Source: Actinoplanes missouriensis 431 | GTDB lineage: Bacteria > Actinomycetota > Actinomycetes > Mycobacteriales > Micromonosporaceae | Assembly (NCBI RefSeq): GCF_000284295.1 | Contig: NC_017093.1 | Coordinates: 62,001-126,000 of the forward strand | DNA: 64,000 nucleotides | Reading direction: 5' to 3' | Shown here: positions 24,677-34,901 of the stretch, piece by piece | How positions within the stretch are numbered: the first letter of the stretch is position 1 | Layout of the letters: the number at the start of each line of letters is the position of its first letter | Notes under the pieces: model-generated | Told to the model about the DNA's origin: nothing | Databases searched by the model: none | The model's input: only the letters and a program-made list of their open reading frames with translations | Position numbers and translations under genes: made by a program

Positions 24677-25818
24677 CAGTGCCCACTCCCCTCGAACGAA
24701 GCCTGGTATCTGGCGAACGCGTTCCGCTGCGCCGCCACTTCCGGCGAACCGTTCGGATAGACGTGGTCGAACATGGCGACCGGTTGCGGATCGGGCATCG
24801 CGAGGACCCGCTCGCGCAGGTCCAGGGCGAGCGCGCCGGCGGTCTCGTCCACCTCGCCGAAGAAGTCGTCGCCGGCCAGCTGCTGCTTGGTGAGGAAGGC
24901 CTTGAGCCGCTTGATCGGGTCTTTCGCCTTCCAGGACTCGACCTCGCTGGAGATGCGGTAGCGGGTGGGGTCGTCGGAGCTGGTGTGTGCGCCCATGCGA
25001 TAGGTGTACGCCTCGATCAGGGTCGGGCCCTGACCGGTACGGGCGTTGTCCAGCGCGGCGCGCGTCACCGCGTAGGTCGCGAGCACGTCGTTGCCGTCGA
25101 CCCGGATGCCGGGGAAGCCGTAACCTCCGGCGCGCTGGTAGAGCGGGACGCGGGTCTGGCGCTCGAGGGGCTCGGAGATCGCGTACTGGTTGTTCTGGCA
25201 GAAGAAGACGATGGGGGCGTTGAAGACGCCGGACCAGACGAACGATTCGTTGACCTCGCCCTGGCTGGTGGCGCCGTCCCCGAAGTACGCGATCACGGCC
25301 TCGCCGTCCGTGCCGCCGGTCTTGCCGTCCATCGTGACGCCCATGGCGTACCCGGTGGCGTGCAGCGTCTGCGAGCCGATCACGATCGTGTAGGTGTTGA
25401 ACCGGAACTCGTTCGGGTCCCAGCCGCCCTGGTCGACGCCGCGGAACAGGCCGAACGGCATGATCGGGTCGATGCCGCGGCAGTAGAGGACCCCGTGCTC
25501 GCGGTAGGTGGGGAACGCCATGTCCTGCGGGCGCAGCGCGCGGCCGGAACCGACCTGCGCCGCTTCCTGACCGAGCAGGCTGGCCCAGATGCCGAGCTCG
25601 CCCTGCCGCTGCAGGGCGACGGCCTCCGCGTCGAGCCGTCGGACGGTCACCAGATCCCGGTAGAGCTCCCGGTACTCCTCGTCGCTGAAATCGACGGTGT
25701 AGATGCTTCCGTCGGCGGTGGTCGCGCTGTCGATGCGCTCGCCGTCCGGGGTCAGCAGTTGGACGAAGCCGCCGGCCGGAACGTCGTTCCCGGCTTTGTC
25801 GCGCTCGCCTTTCGCCAT
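24676..25818 (-). CDS. bkdA: 2-oxoacid dehydrogenase E1 alpha subunit
   Basis: 380 residues from ATG 25818, just after a CAGGAGACAC ribosome-binding region. Alpha subunit of a ThDP-dependent 2-oxoacid dehydrogenase: RGIDPIMPFGLFRGVDQGGW, the ThDP motif GDGATSQGEVNESFVWSG followed by NNQYAISEP, and the regulatory-loop segment AYTYRMGAHTSSDDPTRYR. It decarboxylates branched-chain or related 2-oxoacids for the synthesis of branched-chain acyl-CoA primers. First gene of the operon. The segment has a typical length for the branched-chain class. Confidence 0.93.
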   Translation of the reverse strand: MAKGERDKAGNDVPAGGFVQLLTPDGERIDSATTADGSIYTVDFSDEEYRELYRDLVTVRRLDAEAVALQRQGELGIWASLLGQEAAQVGSGRALRPQDMAFPTYREHGVLYCRGIDPIMPFGLFRGVDQGGWDPNEFRFNTYTIVIGSQTLHATGYAMGVTMDGKTGGTDGEAVIAYFGDGATSQGEVNESFVWSGVFNAPIVFFCQNNQYAISEPLERQTRVPLYQRAGGYGFPGIRVDGNDVLATYAVTRAALDNARTGQGPTLIEAYTYRMGAHTSSDDPTRYRISSEVESWKAKDPIKRLKAFLTKQQLAGDDFFGEVDETAGALALDLRERVLAMPDPQPVAMFDHVYPNGSPEVAAQRNAFARYQASFEGSGH

Positions 25819-26236
25819 CCGTGTCTCCTGTTTCCTCTCTGCGCCCGCGGCGGGTGTCTCCCGGCCACGCGGCTGACCACTGGGGCTGGCCGCGCCTGGC
25901 CCGGGTGGGGTTGCCGCGCGGCATGTTCCGGCTGCTCGTACTGCCGGGACGACCCGCCGAAGCCCCGCTGGTTGGCGAAAGGCGACGGCGGCGGTGCCGT
26001 CGACCCCATCCTGACAGAGGGAGTGACCTCGGTTACAGACTGCGTGGATCACAAATAGAGGTTTTCTCCTGACGCATCGTTAACGGTATTTGTCCGATTT
26101 AGTGGTCTTTGTGCTCTCACTCTAGTACGAATGGCTCCGCTGTGCCGCTGCCGAATGCGGAATGCATCGTTGCGTCAGTTGTCCGGAACGGATCCAGATG
26201 GATCTTTGTTCGTGCAGTTCGAACTGGGAGCCTTGC
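25819..26236. other. Intergenic region between divergent transcripts
   Basis: 418 nt holding the promoters of the 2-oxoacid dehydrogenase operon (leftward) and of the next gene (rightward). The part 26050-26130 is relatively AT-rich and contains TTGTGC and TAGTAC placed about 15-17 nt apart as possible -35/-10 boxes for the plus strand. I see no RNA gene or convincing operator. Confidence 0.5.
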
Positions 26237-27217
26237 GTGCCGCACCTGCCCGACGACGACCACTTCGCGCCGCCCCCCAAGGTGCTGCGCAAGAGGATCG
26301 ACGGGGTGTATCGCGAGGACCACGGATTCGCCGGGCCGACCCGCCGTTACGTGATCATGGTGGCGCTTCTGGTGGGGCTGGCCTCGGTGCCGACCCTCGC
26401 CGTGCTGACCACCGGTTCGCGTGAGATCTCCGGGCGGGATCGGCCGGGCGCCATGGACGTGCCGTTCCTGCCGCCGCCGGCCACCGGACCGGTCGGTCCG
26501 CCGGCCTCCGCGCCGGCTTCCCCCTCGCGGTCACCGTCTCCTCAGGCCGGTGCCGCGCCTTCCGCTACGGGACCGGGTCTGACCGATAAAGATCAGACCC
26601 AGCGGGGGTACGGGGTTAAGAGAGCACCGCGTCCGGCGAAGAAGCGGGCCACGGGGGTGACGGAAGAGCCGGCGATTTCGAATCCTGCGAAACCCCGCAA
26701 GAAGCCGTCCGATCGTCGGCGCTCTCCGGATCGCCAGGATTCGCCTCCTGATCGTCAGGGCCGGTCCCCTCATCGTCAGGACCCGTCCCCTGCCCGTCAG
26801 GATCCGTCCCCTGCCCGCCGCAGTCCGCCGCCGAGCCGTCCCCGCAGCCCTCGGATCCGGGATTTCCCGGTGCTCCGCGGTCTGCCCGTGGTGCCCGAGG
26901 ACCACGACGTGAACCGGCCCGGGAAGCCGCGCGGATTTCCCACCGTGCCGGGCCTCCCCGACGTGCCGGACGAGGAAGAGCCCGAACCGCATTGGCGGCG
27001 CTGTGCGGCCGCCACGTCCCGGGAGAACCCGTCCCGGCACCGAACAGTCCACAGCGGCCGGTCGCCCGACCGGTCCGAGCCAGCCGGAGAACGACCATGG
27101 CCGATCGCCCGTACAACATCCGACCAGCCCGCATCCTCGAACAGAGCTACCCGGAGCGCGGACTCAACGTGCACCGGCTGCTCACCCAGCCCCGATCCAG
27201 CGAGGACCGGATGGTGA
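26237..27217 (+). CDS. Single-pass membrane protein with Ser/Pro/Arg/Gln-rich repeat region
   Basis: 326 residues from GTG 26237 (GGGAGCC upstream); ATG 26162 would add an odd Cys-rich stretch. A short basic cytoplasmic N-terminus is followed by one membrane segment (YVIMVALLVGLASVPTLAVL, residues 38-58) and a long disordered exterior: Pro-rich, then Lys/Arg-rich, then 7-residue repeats of the SPARQDP type (DNA about 26723-26823), then proline-rich VPEDHDV-VPGLPDVPD motifs. Codon bias is good to about 27000 and weakens afterwards; the last 40 codons overlap the next gene in another frame. The tail may be wrong (frameshift) or a true overlap. Function unknown. Confidence 0.6.
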   Translation: MPHLPDDDHFAPPPKVLRKRIDGVYREDHGFAGPTRRYVIMVALLVGLASVPTLAVLTTGSREISGRDRPGAMDVPFLPPPATGPVGPPASAPASPSRSPSPQAGAAPSATGPGLTDKDQTQRGYGVKRAPRPAKKRATGVTEEPAISNPAKPRKKPSDRRRSPDRQDSPPDRQGRSPHRQDPSPARQDPSPARRSPPPSRPRSPRIRDFPVLRGLPVVPEDHDVNRPGKPRGFPTVPGLPDVPDEEEPEPHWRRCAAATSRENPSRHRTVHSGRSPDRSEPAGERPWPIARTTSDQPASSNRATRSADSTCTGCSPSPDPARTGW

Positions 27218-27354
27218 ACCGCCCTTACCACGGCGCGCACCGGGCGGAGCACGCCGACACCGACGACTGGAGCGAGGCAGCCTGGCAGCGGAGCACCCGG
27301 GTGGGCCGCCACCACGTCGAGCCGACGAACGACCACTACTCGAACCGCCGCTGA
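27097..27354 (+). CDS. Small 85-residue hypothetical protein
   Basis: ATG 27097 with GGAGA 6 nt upstream. Sequence begins MADRPYNIRPARILEQSYPE and is rich in Arg, His, Asn and Tyr (GLNVHRLLTQPRSSEDRMVN). Third-codon G/C is near complete through its whole length, clearly better than the tail of the overlapping gene, so it is the more credible ORF in the 121-nt overlap. No recognised domain or membrane segment. Confidence 0.6.
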   Translation: MADRPYNIRPARILEQSYPERGLNVHRLLTQPRSSEDRMVNRPYHGAHRAEHADTDDWSEAAWQRSTRVGRHHVEPTNDHYSNRR

Positions 27355-27374
27355 GCAGGACCCTCGATGACGGC

Positions 27375-28559
27375 CTAGTCGTCGCGGTTGGCCTCCAGCC
27401 AGGCCTCGATGGCGGACGTGTCGCTCGGGTCGACGCCCTCGGCGATCAGCTGGGCGACCGCCGCCGTGGCCGGGCTGCGGCGCTCACCGGTGCTGTAGAG
27501 CCGGGCGAACTCCGGGACCAGCTCCTCCACCACGGACCTGGTCTGGTCGATCGCGGCCGCCGGCAGTCCCCGCTTGCGGCCCGCATAGGCCGTCCAGGCG
27601 CGGACCACCTGCGGCAGCATCGCGGCGTCGTCGATGTCGAGCACGGCGCGCCGGTGCACCCAGTCCAGCAGGAACAGCCCGGCCACGGCCGGGCTCCAGC
27701 GCAGCGGGTCGCCGCCGGGCAGCGAGTCCGCGTGGTCCAGGATCAGGCTCAGACAGAAGCCGAACGAGTTGAGGTCCGCGTCCGGCAGGCCCTCGGCGGC
27801 GGCCTCCGGCGAGTCGGCGAAATCCCGGGCCAGGTCGCCACCGGCCAGGCCGCCGGACGGCTCCTCCAGCGGCGGCGTGGTCAGCTCCGGCAGCAGGGCC
27901 AGCCGGGCGGCGGCGAGCGCGCGGTCGGTGGCGATCGAGCCGTCCGAGGGCAGCTCGCTCAGGTCGTCGGTGATCTCCAGGTGGCGGCCGACCTCGTCGC
28001 GCAGGCGGCCCGGGTCCTCGGTGCGGAACCAGATCAGCTCGTCCGCCTCGCAGAGCGAGCGCACCTGGCTGAGCAGGGTGTCGGCCGCGGCGGTGACGAA
28101 CAGGTCCTTGGTGATGCCGATGTTGTGGTCGACGACCGCCACCACCGCGTGCTCCGGCCCGCCGTCCGAACTGTCCTCGTAGGCGAACGTAACGACGTAG
28201 GAGGTCTGGTCGCCGTAGACGTCCCCGTACGCGAAGCAGCCGGTGGGGCGCACCCGGCCCAGCTGAGCGCCCCAGGACGGCGCCCGGTCGTCGTGGCCGA
28301 CCGCCGCGGCGCCGTCGGCGTCCGGCACCAGGGCGGCGAAGACCTCCCGGATCGTCACCGCCTCCGCCACCGGGCCGGTCTTGCTGAGGAACTGGCCCAC
28401 GAAGTCGCGCACCGCATCGGCCCGGTGCCGGTCGGCCACCTGGTAGACGCTGCCCAGCAACGCCGCGCCGAGCATCTCCGCGTCGAGCGCGCAGCCCAGC
28501 TTCGTGACATCGCGGGCCGCGTGCAGAACGGCCTCGTACGCGGTCTGGGGTGCCGGCAT
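27375..28559 (-). CDS. Conserved actinobacterial protein of unknown function
   Basis: 394 residues from ATG 28559. Helical N-terminus (AYEAVLHAARDVTKLGCALD), central mixed alpha/beta region with YVVTFAYEDSS-EHAVVAVVDHNIGITKDLFVT, and C-terminal helices with AGLFLLDWVHRRAVLDIDDA. No transmembrane segment. I do not recognise the family, although its layout and neighbours resemble conserved actinobacterial hypothetical genes. A TAGGCT box (28566-28571) lies six bases upstream of the ATG, suggesting a leaderless mRNA. It is downstream of, and on the same strand as, the two dynamin-like genes. Confidence 0.6.
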   Translation of the reverse strand: MPAPQTAYEAVLHAARDVTKLGCALDAEMLGAALLGSVYQVADRHRADAVRDFVGQFLSKTGPVAEAVTIREVFAALVPDADGAAAVGHDDRAPSWGAQLGRVRPTGCFAYGDVYGDQTSYVVTFAYEDSSDGGPEHAVVAVVDHNIGITKDLFVTAAADTLLSQVRSLCEADELIWFRTEDPGRLRDEVGRHLEITDDLSELPSDGSIATDRALAAARLALLPELTTPPLEEPSGGLAGGDLARDFADSPEAAAEGLPDADLNSFGFCLSLILDHADSLPGGDPLRWSPAVAGLFLLDWVHRRAVLDIDDAAMLPQVVRAWTAYAGRKRGLPAAAIDQTRSVVEELVPEFARLYSTGERRSPATAAVAQLIAEGVDPSDTSAIEAWLEANRDD

Positions 28560-28565
28560 GTCGCG

Positions 28566-28571
28566 AGCCTA
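28566..28571 (-). promoter_or_regulatory. -10 box TAGGCT (leaderless)
   Basis: Minus-strand TAGGCT, then six bases, then the ATG at 28559; the upstream dynamin gene ends only 22 bp away, so this gene has its own promoter rather than relying on read-through. Confidence 0.5.
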
Positions 28572-28592
28572 CGCCCGGGACACCTGGCTGAC

Positions 28593-30245
28593 CTACTCCG
28601 AACGCACCACGCCGAGCGCTTCTCTCGCCTGGGCGTAGGCGTTCAGCACCTCGCGGACCGGCGCCACCACGTGCCCCCGGGCCACGTCGGTGACCGCGGA
28701 CCGCAGTCGCTGCTCGGCGCGGCGCCGGGCGCGGCGGGCCCCGGCCGCGATCAGGGGCTTCAGCAGCAGCCACAGGAACAACCCGGCGAGCAGGCCGCCG
28801 AGCAGCAACAACGTCGGCAGCGGGACCGCGCCCACCATCGGGTTGTCGAACTCTGGCAGGCCGAGGGCGCGGACCGCGTACCCGGCGATCAGCCAGCCGA
28901 GGCCGGCCACCGCGGTCGCCAGCAGCACCCACTGCAGCGCGCCGATCACCCGCCACCAGACCGGGGCCTTGGTCACGCCGAGATCGGTGGTGGCGACCGC
29001 CCGGTCCAGCGCGTCGGGCAGATCGTCGGCCCGGGACCGGGCCGCGGTGGTCAGCGCCGGCGCCCAGACCTCGGGCAGCGGCGCGGCAGCCCGGCTGGCG
29101 ACCGCGCGGACCGAGATGCCGACCGCGGACCGTTGCGCGGCGCCGGCGGCCGGGACAGAGGTGCGCGGCACGATGTCGGTGGAGACCGGGTCGGTGGCGG
29201 GTTTCTCGCCCAGGTGCAGCCGGCGCAGCGGGTCCGGCCGCAGCCGGCTCAGCCCGCGGACCAGCGGCCAGCCGGTGGCCGCGGTGGCCCGCTGCCGGTA
29301 CGCCTGAGCCGTCGCGTCGGCCACCGCAGGCACCCCCGCCGACGCCGCGAGGGAGTCGGCCAGCTGGCGGACCGTGCTCCGGTCCACCTCGTCCTCGGCG
29401 GCCGGCGGGCCGATCGTGGCGGCCAGCTCCTCGCCGACCGTGTCCAGGTCAGCGGCGAGACGGCGCAGCGCGGCCTGCCGGGCGGCCACCGTCGTCTCCA
29501 GCGCCTCGCGCAGCTCGGTGAGCATCCCCGGCTGTTTCGCCGAGGAGGCGAGCACCGGCGTGCCGCCCAGCCCGTCCTCCTCGAGCAGCCGGCCCAGATC
29601 GTTGAGCACCACCTCGGTGTCGCCGGGGCTCAGCCGGTCCGCCTGGTTGAGCACCACGATCGTCACGCCGGCGTGCGAGCTGAACTGCGAGAGGTACGCC
29701 CGGTGCAGCACCCGGTCGCCGTACTTCTGCGGGTCGACCACCCAGACGATCTGGTCGACCAGCCCGAGCAGGCGGTCCACCTCCAGCTGGTGCGCGCGTT
29801 CCACCGAGTCGAAGTCCGGCAGGTCGAGCAGCACCAGGCCGTGCAGGGCCACCTCGTCGTCGCCGTCCAGCGCGCTCTCCCGGACGAATCGCTGCCGCGG
29901 CAGCACCCCGATCCAGTCGAGCAGCCGGTTCGCCGGCTCCAGCGGGCCCCAGACGCAGGCGTGCGCGGTGCCCGTGGTCGGCCGCCGCACGCCGACCTGC
30001 GAGAGCTTGAACCGGGCCAGGGCGTTGAACAGGCTGGACTTGCCACTGCCGGTGCTGCCGGCGAGCGCCACCACGGTGTGGTCCAGGGAGAGCGAGAGCC
30101 GGTTGCCGGCCCGTTCCACAAGCGTGTGGGCGGTGACCAGCTTGCCGTCCGGCAGGTACGGCCCGGTGACCCGCAGGAACCGGGACAGCGCTTCGAGCCG
30201 TCGCGCCAGATCCTGGGCGTCCACTCTCTTCTCCACGACGTTCAT
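28593..30245 (-). CDS. Dynamin-like GTPase, full GTPase motifs
   Basis: 550 residues from ATG 30245. P-loop VVALAGSTGSGKSSLFNALA, switch region FKLSQVGVRRPTTGTAHACV, G3-like LLDLPDFDSVE and G4 VIVVLNQADRLSPGD are complete. Beyond the G domain are helical segments, then two adjacent hydrophobic hairpin helices (about residues 410-490), and a basic C-terminus. Size, GTPase and C-terminal hairpin fit the bacterial dynamin-like proteins, paralogues of Streptomyces DynA/DynB, which act at sporulation septa and in membrane fusion and fission. It overlaps the upstream gene by 4 nt (ATGA). Confidence 0.82.
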   Translation of the reverse strand: MNVVEKRVDAQDLARRLEALSRFLRVTGPYLPDGKLVTAHTLVERAGNRLSLSLDHTVVALAGSTGSGKSSLFNALARFKLSQVGVRRPTTGTAHACVWGPLEPANRLLDWIGVLPRQRFVRESALDGDDEVALHGLVLLDLPDFDSVERAHQLEVDRLLGLVDQIVWVVDPQKYGDRVLHRAYLSQFSSHAGVTIVVLNQADRLSPGDTEVVLNDLGRLLEEDGLGGTPVLASSAKQPGMLTELREALETTVAARQAALRRLAADLDTVGEELAATIGPPAAEDEVDRSTVRQLADSLAASAGVPAVADATAQAYRQRATAATGWPLVRGLSRLRPDPLRRLHLGEKPATDPVSTDIVPRTSVPAAGAAQRSAVGISVRAVASRAAAPLPEVWAPALTTAARSRADDLPDALDRAVATTDLGVTKAPVWWRVIGALQWVLLATAVAGLGWLIAGYAVRALGLPEFDNPMVGAVPLPTLLLLGGLLAGLFLWLLLKPLIAAGARRARRRAEQRLRSAVTDVARGHVVAPVREVLNAYAQAREALGVVRSE

Positions 30246-32122
30246 TGCCCCGACCCGGTCAACGCTAGTTCCTTCCTTGCCGCCTCCACCTCGGCGCCGA
30301 CCCGGCGCAGCAGCGCGCCCGGCTCGGCCTCGAGGCGTACCGTCGCGGTCCGCTCGGTGAACCGGGCGGCCTCGGCGGCGAGCAGATCATCCACCCGGGC
30401 CAGCAGCTCGGTGCGGGCGCGGGTGGCGAGCGTGCGGATCGCCTGGTCGCCGAAGACCGCCTCGAGCACCTTCTGCGCGGCGACCGCGCTGCCCGCGCCG
30501 GCCGCGACCTCCAGGCCGGTCGGTATGAACGCGGTGGTGGTGAAGACCGCGATCATCACGGCCAGGCCGACGCCGTTCACCGCGTAGGCGGCGCCGCGGG
30601 CCACGGTGCGCTTGTCGGCGGCTTCCCGGCGGACCACGTCGAGGACCCACTGCTGCCAGTCACGGACCAGGCGGTCGGCGAGCTGCGGCAGGTTGTCGGA
30701 GGCTTTCTGCAGACCCGGCTCCAGCAGGGCGGCGCCGGCCGGGTGCGACTGCCAGGCCGCGTACGCCTGCTCGGCCGCGTCCGCCGCCACCCCGCGCAGC
30801 AGGGTGACCAGCTGGGACTCCATCGCGACCTGCAGGTTCCGCCCGGGCGCCGGCCGGCCGCTGATCGCCGCGACGAGCCGGTCCCGCAGGTGGCCGACCC
30901 GCGACTCCAGGCTGCGCAGGAACTCGCCGGTGCCGATGAACTCCTGCCAGCGGGCCAGCACCTCGCCGCGGAGCAGCCGGCCGTCCTGCAGGCCCTCCTC
31001 GGTGGTGCGGCGGGCGTTGCGGTACGCCGCCTCGACCCGCTCGTCCAGCGTCTGCGCGGTGCGCATCTGCTCGTCGGCCGCCTCGGCCAGCCCGTGCAGC
31101 GCCGGCGCCAGCGCGCCGAGCGCGCCGTCGAGGGTCTGCCGGACCACCGCGGCGCGGGCGTTCGCGTCCGCGGAGAGCTGGGAGAACCACTGTCGCATCG
31201 GGCCGACCGCGGCTTCCGGCAGCAGCCCGTTTCCGCCCAGAGGGGTTTCCGGGATGACGAAGAGGGGCGCGGAGCCGAGGTCGCGGGCGGTGAGCATCTC
31301 GCCGAGGTGGGCGGCGACCTCGGCGGCCGCGTCGACCGGGACCCGGTCCAGCACCAGGGCGATCACGGTGCCGCGCAGCCGGGCGGTGGTCAGCAGCTCC
31401 CACGGGACGGCGTCCGCGTACCGCGCGGCGGTGGTGACGAAGAGCCAGAGGTCGGCGGCGGCCAGCAGTTGTGCCGCGAGCTTGCGGTTGTGGTCCACGA
31501 CCGAGTCGATGTCGGGCGCGTCGAGCAGCGCCACGCCGGGACCGATCGACGGCGCGCCGACGACCTGCAGCGCGTTCGGATCGGTGCTCTGCTCACCCGT
31601 CCGGACCAGGCCGGGCAGCAGCCCGCCGCGGCCGAACCAGTTCAGATCCGACGGGTTCGCCACCAGCACCGGTGACCGGGTGGTGGGCCGCAACACGCCG
31701 GCGGTGCTCACCGGTGCCTGGACCAGGCTGTTCACCAGGGTCGACTTGCCCGCGCCGGTGGATCCGCCGACGACCACGAGCAGCGGGGCGTCGAGTCGCG
31801 CCAGGCGGGGCAGCAGATAGTCGTCGAGCTGAGAGAGCAGCGCCGCGCCGACCTTCCGGGCCTCGTCGGCGGAGGGCATGACCAGGGGGTAGGAGACCGC
31901 GCCCAGCGCCGAGCGCAAACCACTCAGTGCCGTGGCAAGGCGTCCCAAAGCGGGAGGAATGCCATTTTCCTGGTTTACCGGCCGGCCTTGGTCACTCCCC
32001 GTACGCTCTGATGGGCCACCGCTGACCTGGCTCTTTTCCTCCGTTGCGGGCTCGTCCGATGCGGCGGAAAGGGCCGACGGACCGACCGCGTCTCCGTGCG
32101 TCGTCACGGGTAAAGCGTGCAC
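30242..32122 (-). CDS. Dynamin-like GTPase with altered G4 motif
   Basis: 626 residues from GTG 32122 (GTG 32107 is an alternative; no clear ribosome-binding site). N-terminal disordered region, then P-loop VVVGGSTGAGKSTLVNSLVQ, VSTAGVLRPTTRSPVLVANP, G3-like ALLDAPDIDSVVDHN. Where N/T-K/Q-x-D is expected it reads ALVLDRVPVD, so guanine selection is altered. Stalk helices follow, and near residues 530-560 a hydrophobic hairpin (GVGLAVMIAVFTTTAFIPTG). It forms a translationally coupled pair with the next gene, as in the Streptomyces dynamin locus where two GTPases act together at division septa. Confidence 0.8.
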   Translation of the reverse strand: MHALPVTTHGDAVGPSALSAASDEPATEEKSQVSGGPSERTGSDQGRPVNQENGIPPALGRLATALSGLRSALGAVSYPLVMPSADEARKVGAALLSQLDDYLLPRLARLDAPLLVVVGGSTGAGKSTLVNSLVQAPVSTAGVLRPTTRSPVLVANPSDLNWFGRGGLLPGLVRTGEQSTDPNALQVVGAPSIGPGVALLDAPDIDSVVDHNRKLAAQLLAAADLWLFVTTAARYADAVPWELLTTARLRGTVIALVLDRVPVDAAAEVAAHLGEMLTARDLGSAPLFVIPETPLGGNGLLPEAAVGPMRQWFSQLSADANARAAVVRQTLDGALGALAPALHGLAEAADEQMRTAQTLDERVEAAYRNARRTTEEGLQDGRLLRGEVLARWQEFIGTGEFLRSLESRVGHLRDRLVAAISGRPAPGRNLQVAMESQLVTLLRGVAADAAEQAYAAWQSHPAGAALLEPGLQKASDNLPQLADRLVRDWQQWVLDVVRREAADKRTVARGAAYAVNGVGLAVMIAVFTTTAFIPTGLEVAAGAGSAVAAQKVLEAVFGDQAIRTLATRARTELLARVDDLLAAEAARFTERTATVRLEAEPGALLRRVGAEVEAARKELALTGSGQ

Positions 32123-32237
32123 GATCTATGCACCCAGGACAACGGGTCCCGGTATGCCGTGACCGGACAGGTATGTAGGTGATTTCCGAATCACCCACCT
32201 CACAGGCCGACTTGCGTCGCTCTGGCTCAACTTCGAT

Positions 32238-32266
32238 TTGACGTTCTCTGTCACCGTGGCATCATT
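32238..32266 (+). promoter_or_regulatory. Promoter of the dnaK operon
   Basis: TTGACG (-35) at 32238-32243, 17-nt spacer, ATCATT as the -10 (32261-32266). The -10 overlaps the left arm of the HAIR element, so HspR binding would block RNA polymerase. Confidence 0.6.
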
Positions 32267-32283
32267 GAGTCGGTTCCACTCAA
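32265..32283. promoter_or_regulatory. HAIR operator (HspR-binding) upstream of dnaK
   Basis: TTGAGT-CGGTTCC-ACTCAA: the inner six bases of both arms match the actinobacterial HAIR consensus CTTGAGT-N7-ACTCAAG. It sits 41 bp before the dnaK ATG and represses the operon until heat or misfolded protein frees DnaK from HspR. Confidence 0.9.
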
Positions 32284-32324
32284 CCCTGGTACGAACCAAG
32301 TCGGTTAGCGAAGCGAGGAACACC

Positions 32325-34177
<1,853 letters not shown>

Positions 34178-34181
<4 letters not shown>

Positions 34182-34798
34182 CAGCCAAGGACGACGACAA
34201 CGACGGTCAGGCGACCGAGCGGGAAGTCATCCAGGGCGAGATCGACGAGTCGGCCGAGGAGACTCCCGCCGGGGAGCCGGTGAACCAGCCGGTCGGCGCA
34301 CATCGCGCCCCCGAGGAGGAGGACGAGAGCCCGGTGTCCGAGGACGCCACAGCCACTGCAGCAGGCGCCGAGTTGGGCGCGCTGCGCAGTGAGCTCGACG
34401 AGCGGACCCACGACCTTCAGCGGGTCACCGCGGAGTACGCGAACTACCGCAAGCGGGTCGACCGCGACCGGGGCGCCGCGGCGGAGCAGACCACCGGCAC
34501 GGTGCTCACTGCTCTGCTGCCGGTGCTCGACGACATCGACCGGGCGCGCGAGCACGGCGACCTGGTCGGTCCGTTCGCCTCGGTGGCGGAGCAGCTCACC
34601 GCGGTGACGGGCAAGCTGGGCCTGGTCGCGTTCGGGGAGAAGGGCGACGCGTTCGACCCGAACCTCCACGAGGCGGTCGCGCACCAGACCTCCGCCGACG
34701 TCACGGAGCCGACCTGCGTCGAGGTGATGCGCCGCGGTTACAGCCTGGGCGAGCGGCTGCTCCGCCCGGCCATGGTCGCGGTCGCCGATCCTGAGTGA
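34178..34798 (+). CDS. grpE: Nucleotide exchange factor GrpE
   Basis: 206 residues from GTG 34178, overlapping the dnaK stop by 4 nt. Acidic, disordered first 60 residues, then a coiled-coil ([20 protein letters not shown]) and GrpE motifs [20 protein letters not shown] and the C-terminal beta domain with [12 protein letters not shown]. It exchanges ADP on DnaK. The last part [20 protein letters not shown] is the family signature. Confidence 0.97.
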
Positions 34799-34842
34799 GC
34801 AGGCCCTGAGTGAGCCGGACCGGAGTGAACTCTGTGTCGTGC

Positions 34843-34870
34843 CCCGCCCGCCGGTTCGCCGGCGGGCGGG
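34843..34870 (+). terminator. Hairpin between grpE and dnaJ
   Basis: CCCGCCCGCCG-N6-CGGCGGGCGGG, an 11-bp stem without a T-run. May attenuate transcription into dnaJ or protect the 3' end of the upstream message. Confidence 0.45.
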
Positions 34871-34901
34871 TCCTCACAGCGAAGTCGAGGAGGTGGACTG
34901 A

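Noticed and set aside
27003-30587. 1194-codon open frame on the plus strand across the dynamin region
   Set aside because: It is the antisense shadow of minus-strand genes with full codon bias and recognisable GTPase motifs; its translation is low-complexity Arg/Gly/Gln-rich, typical of reversed high-GC frames.
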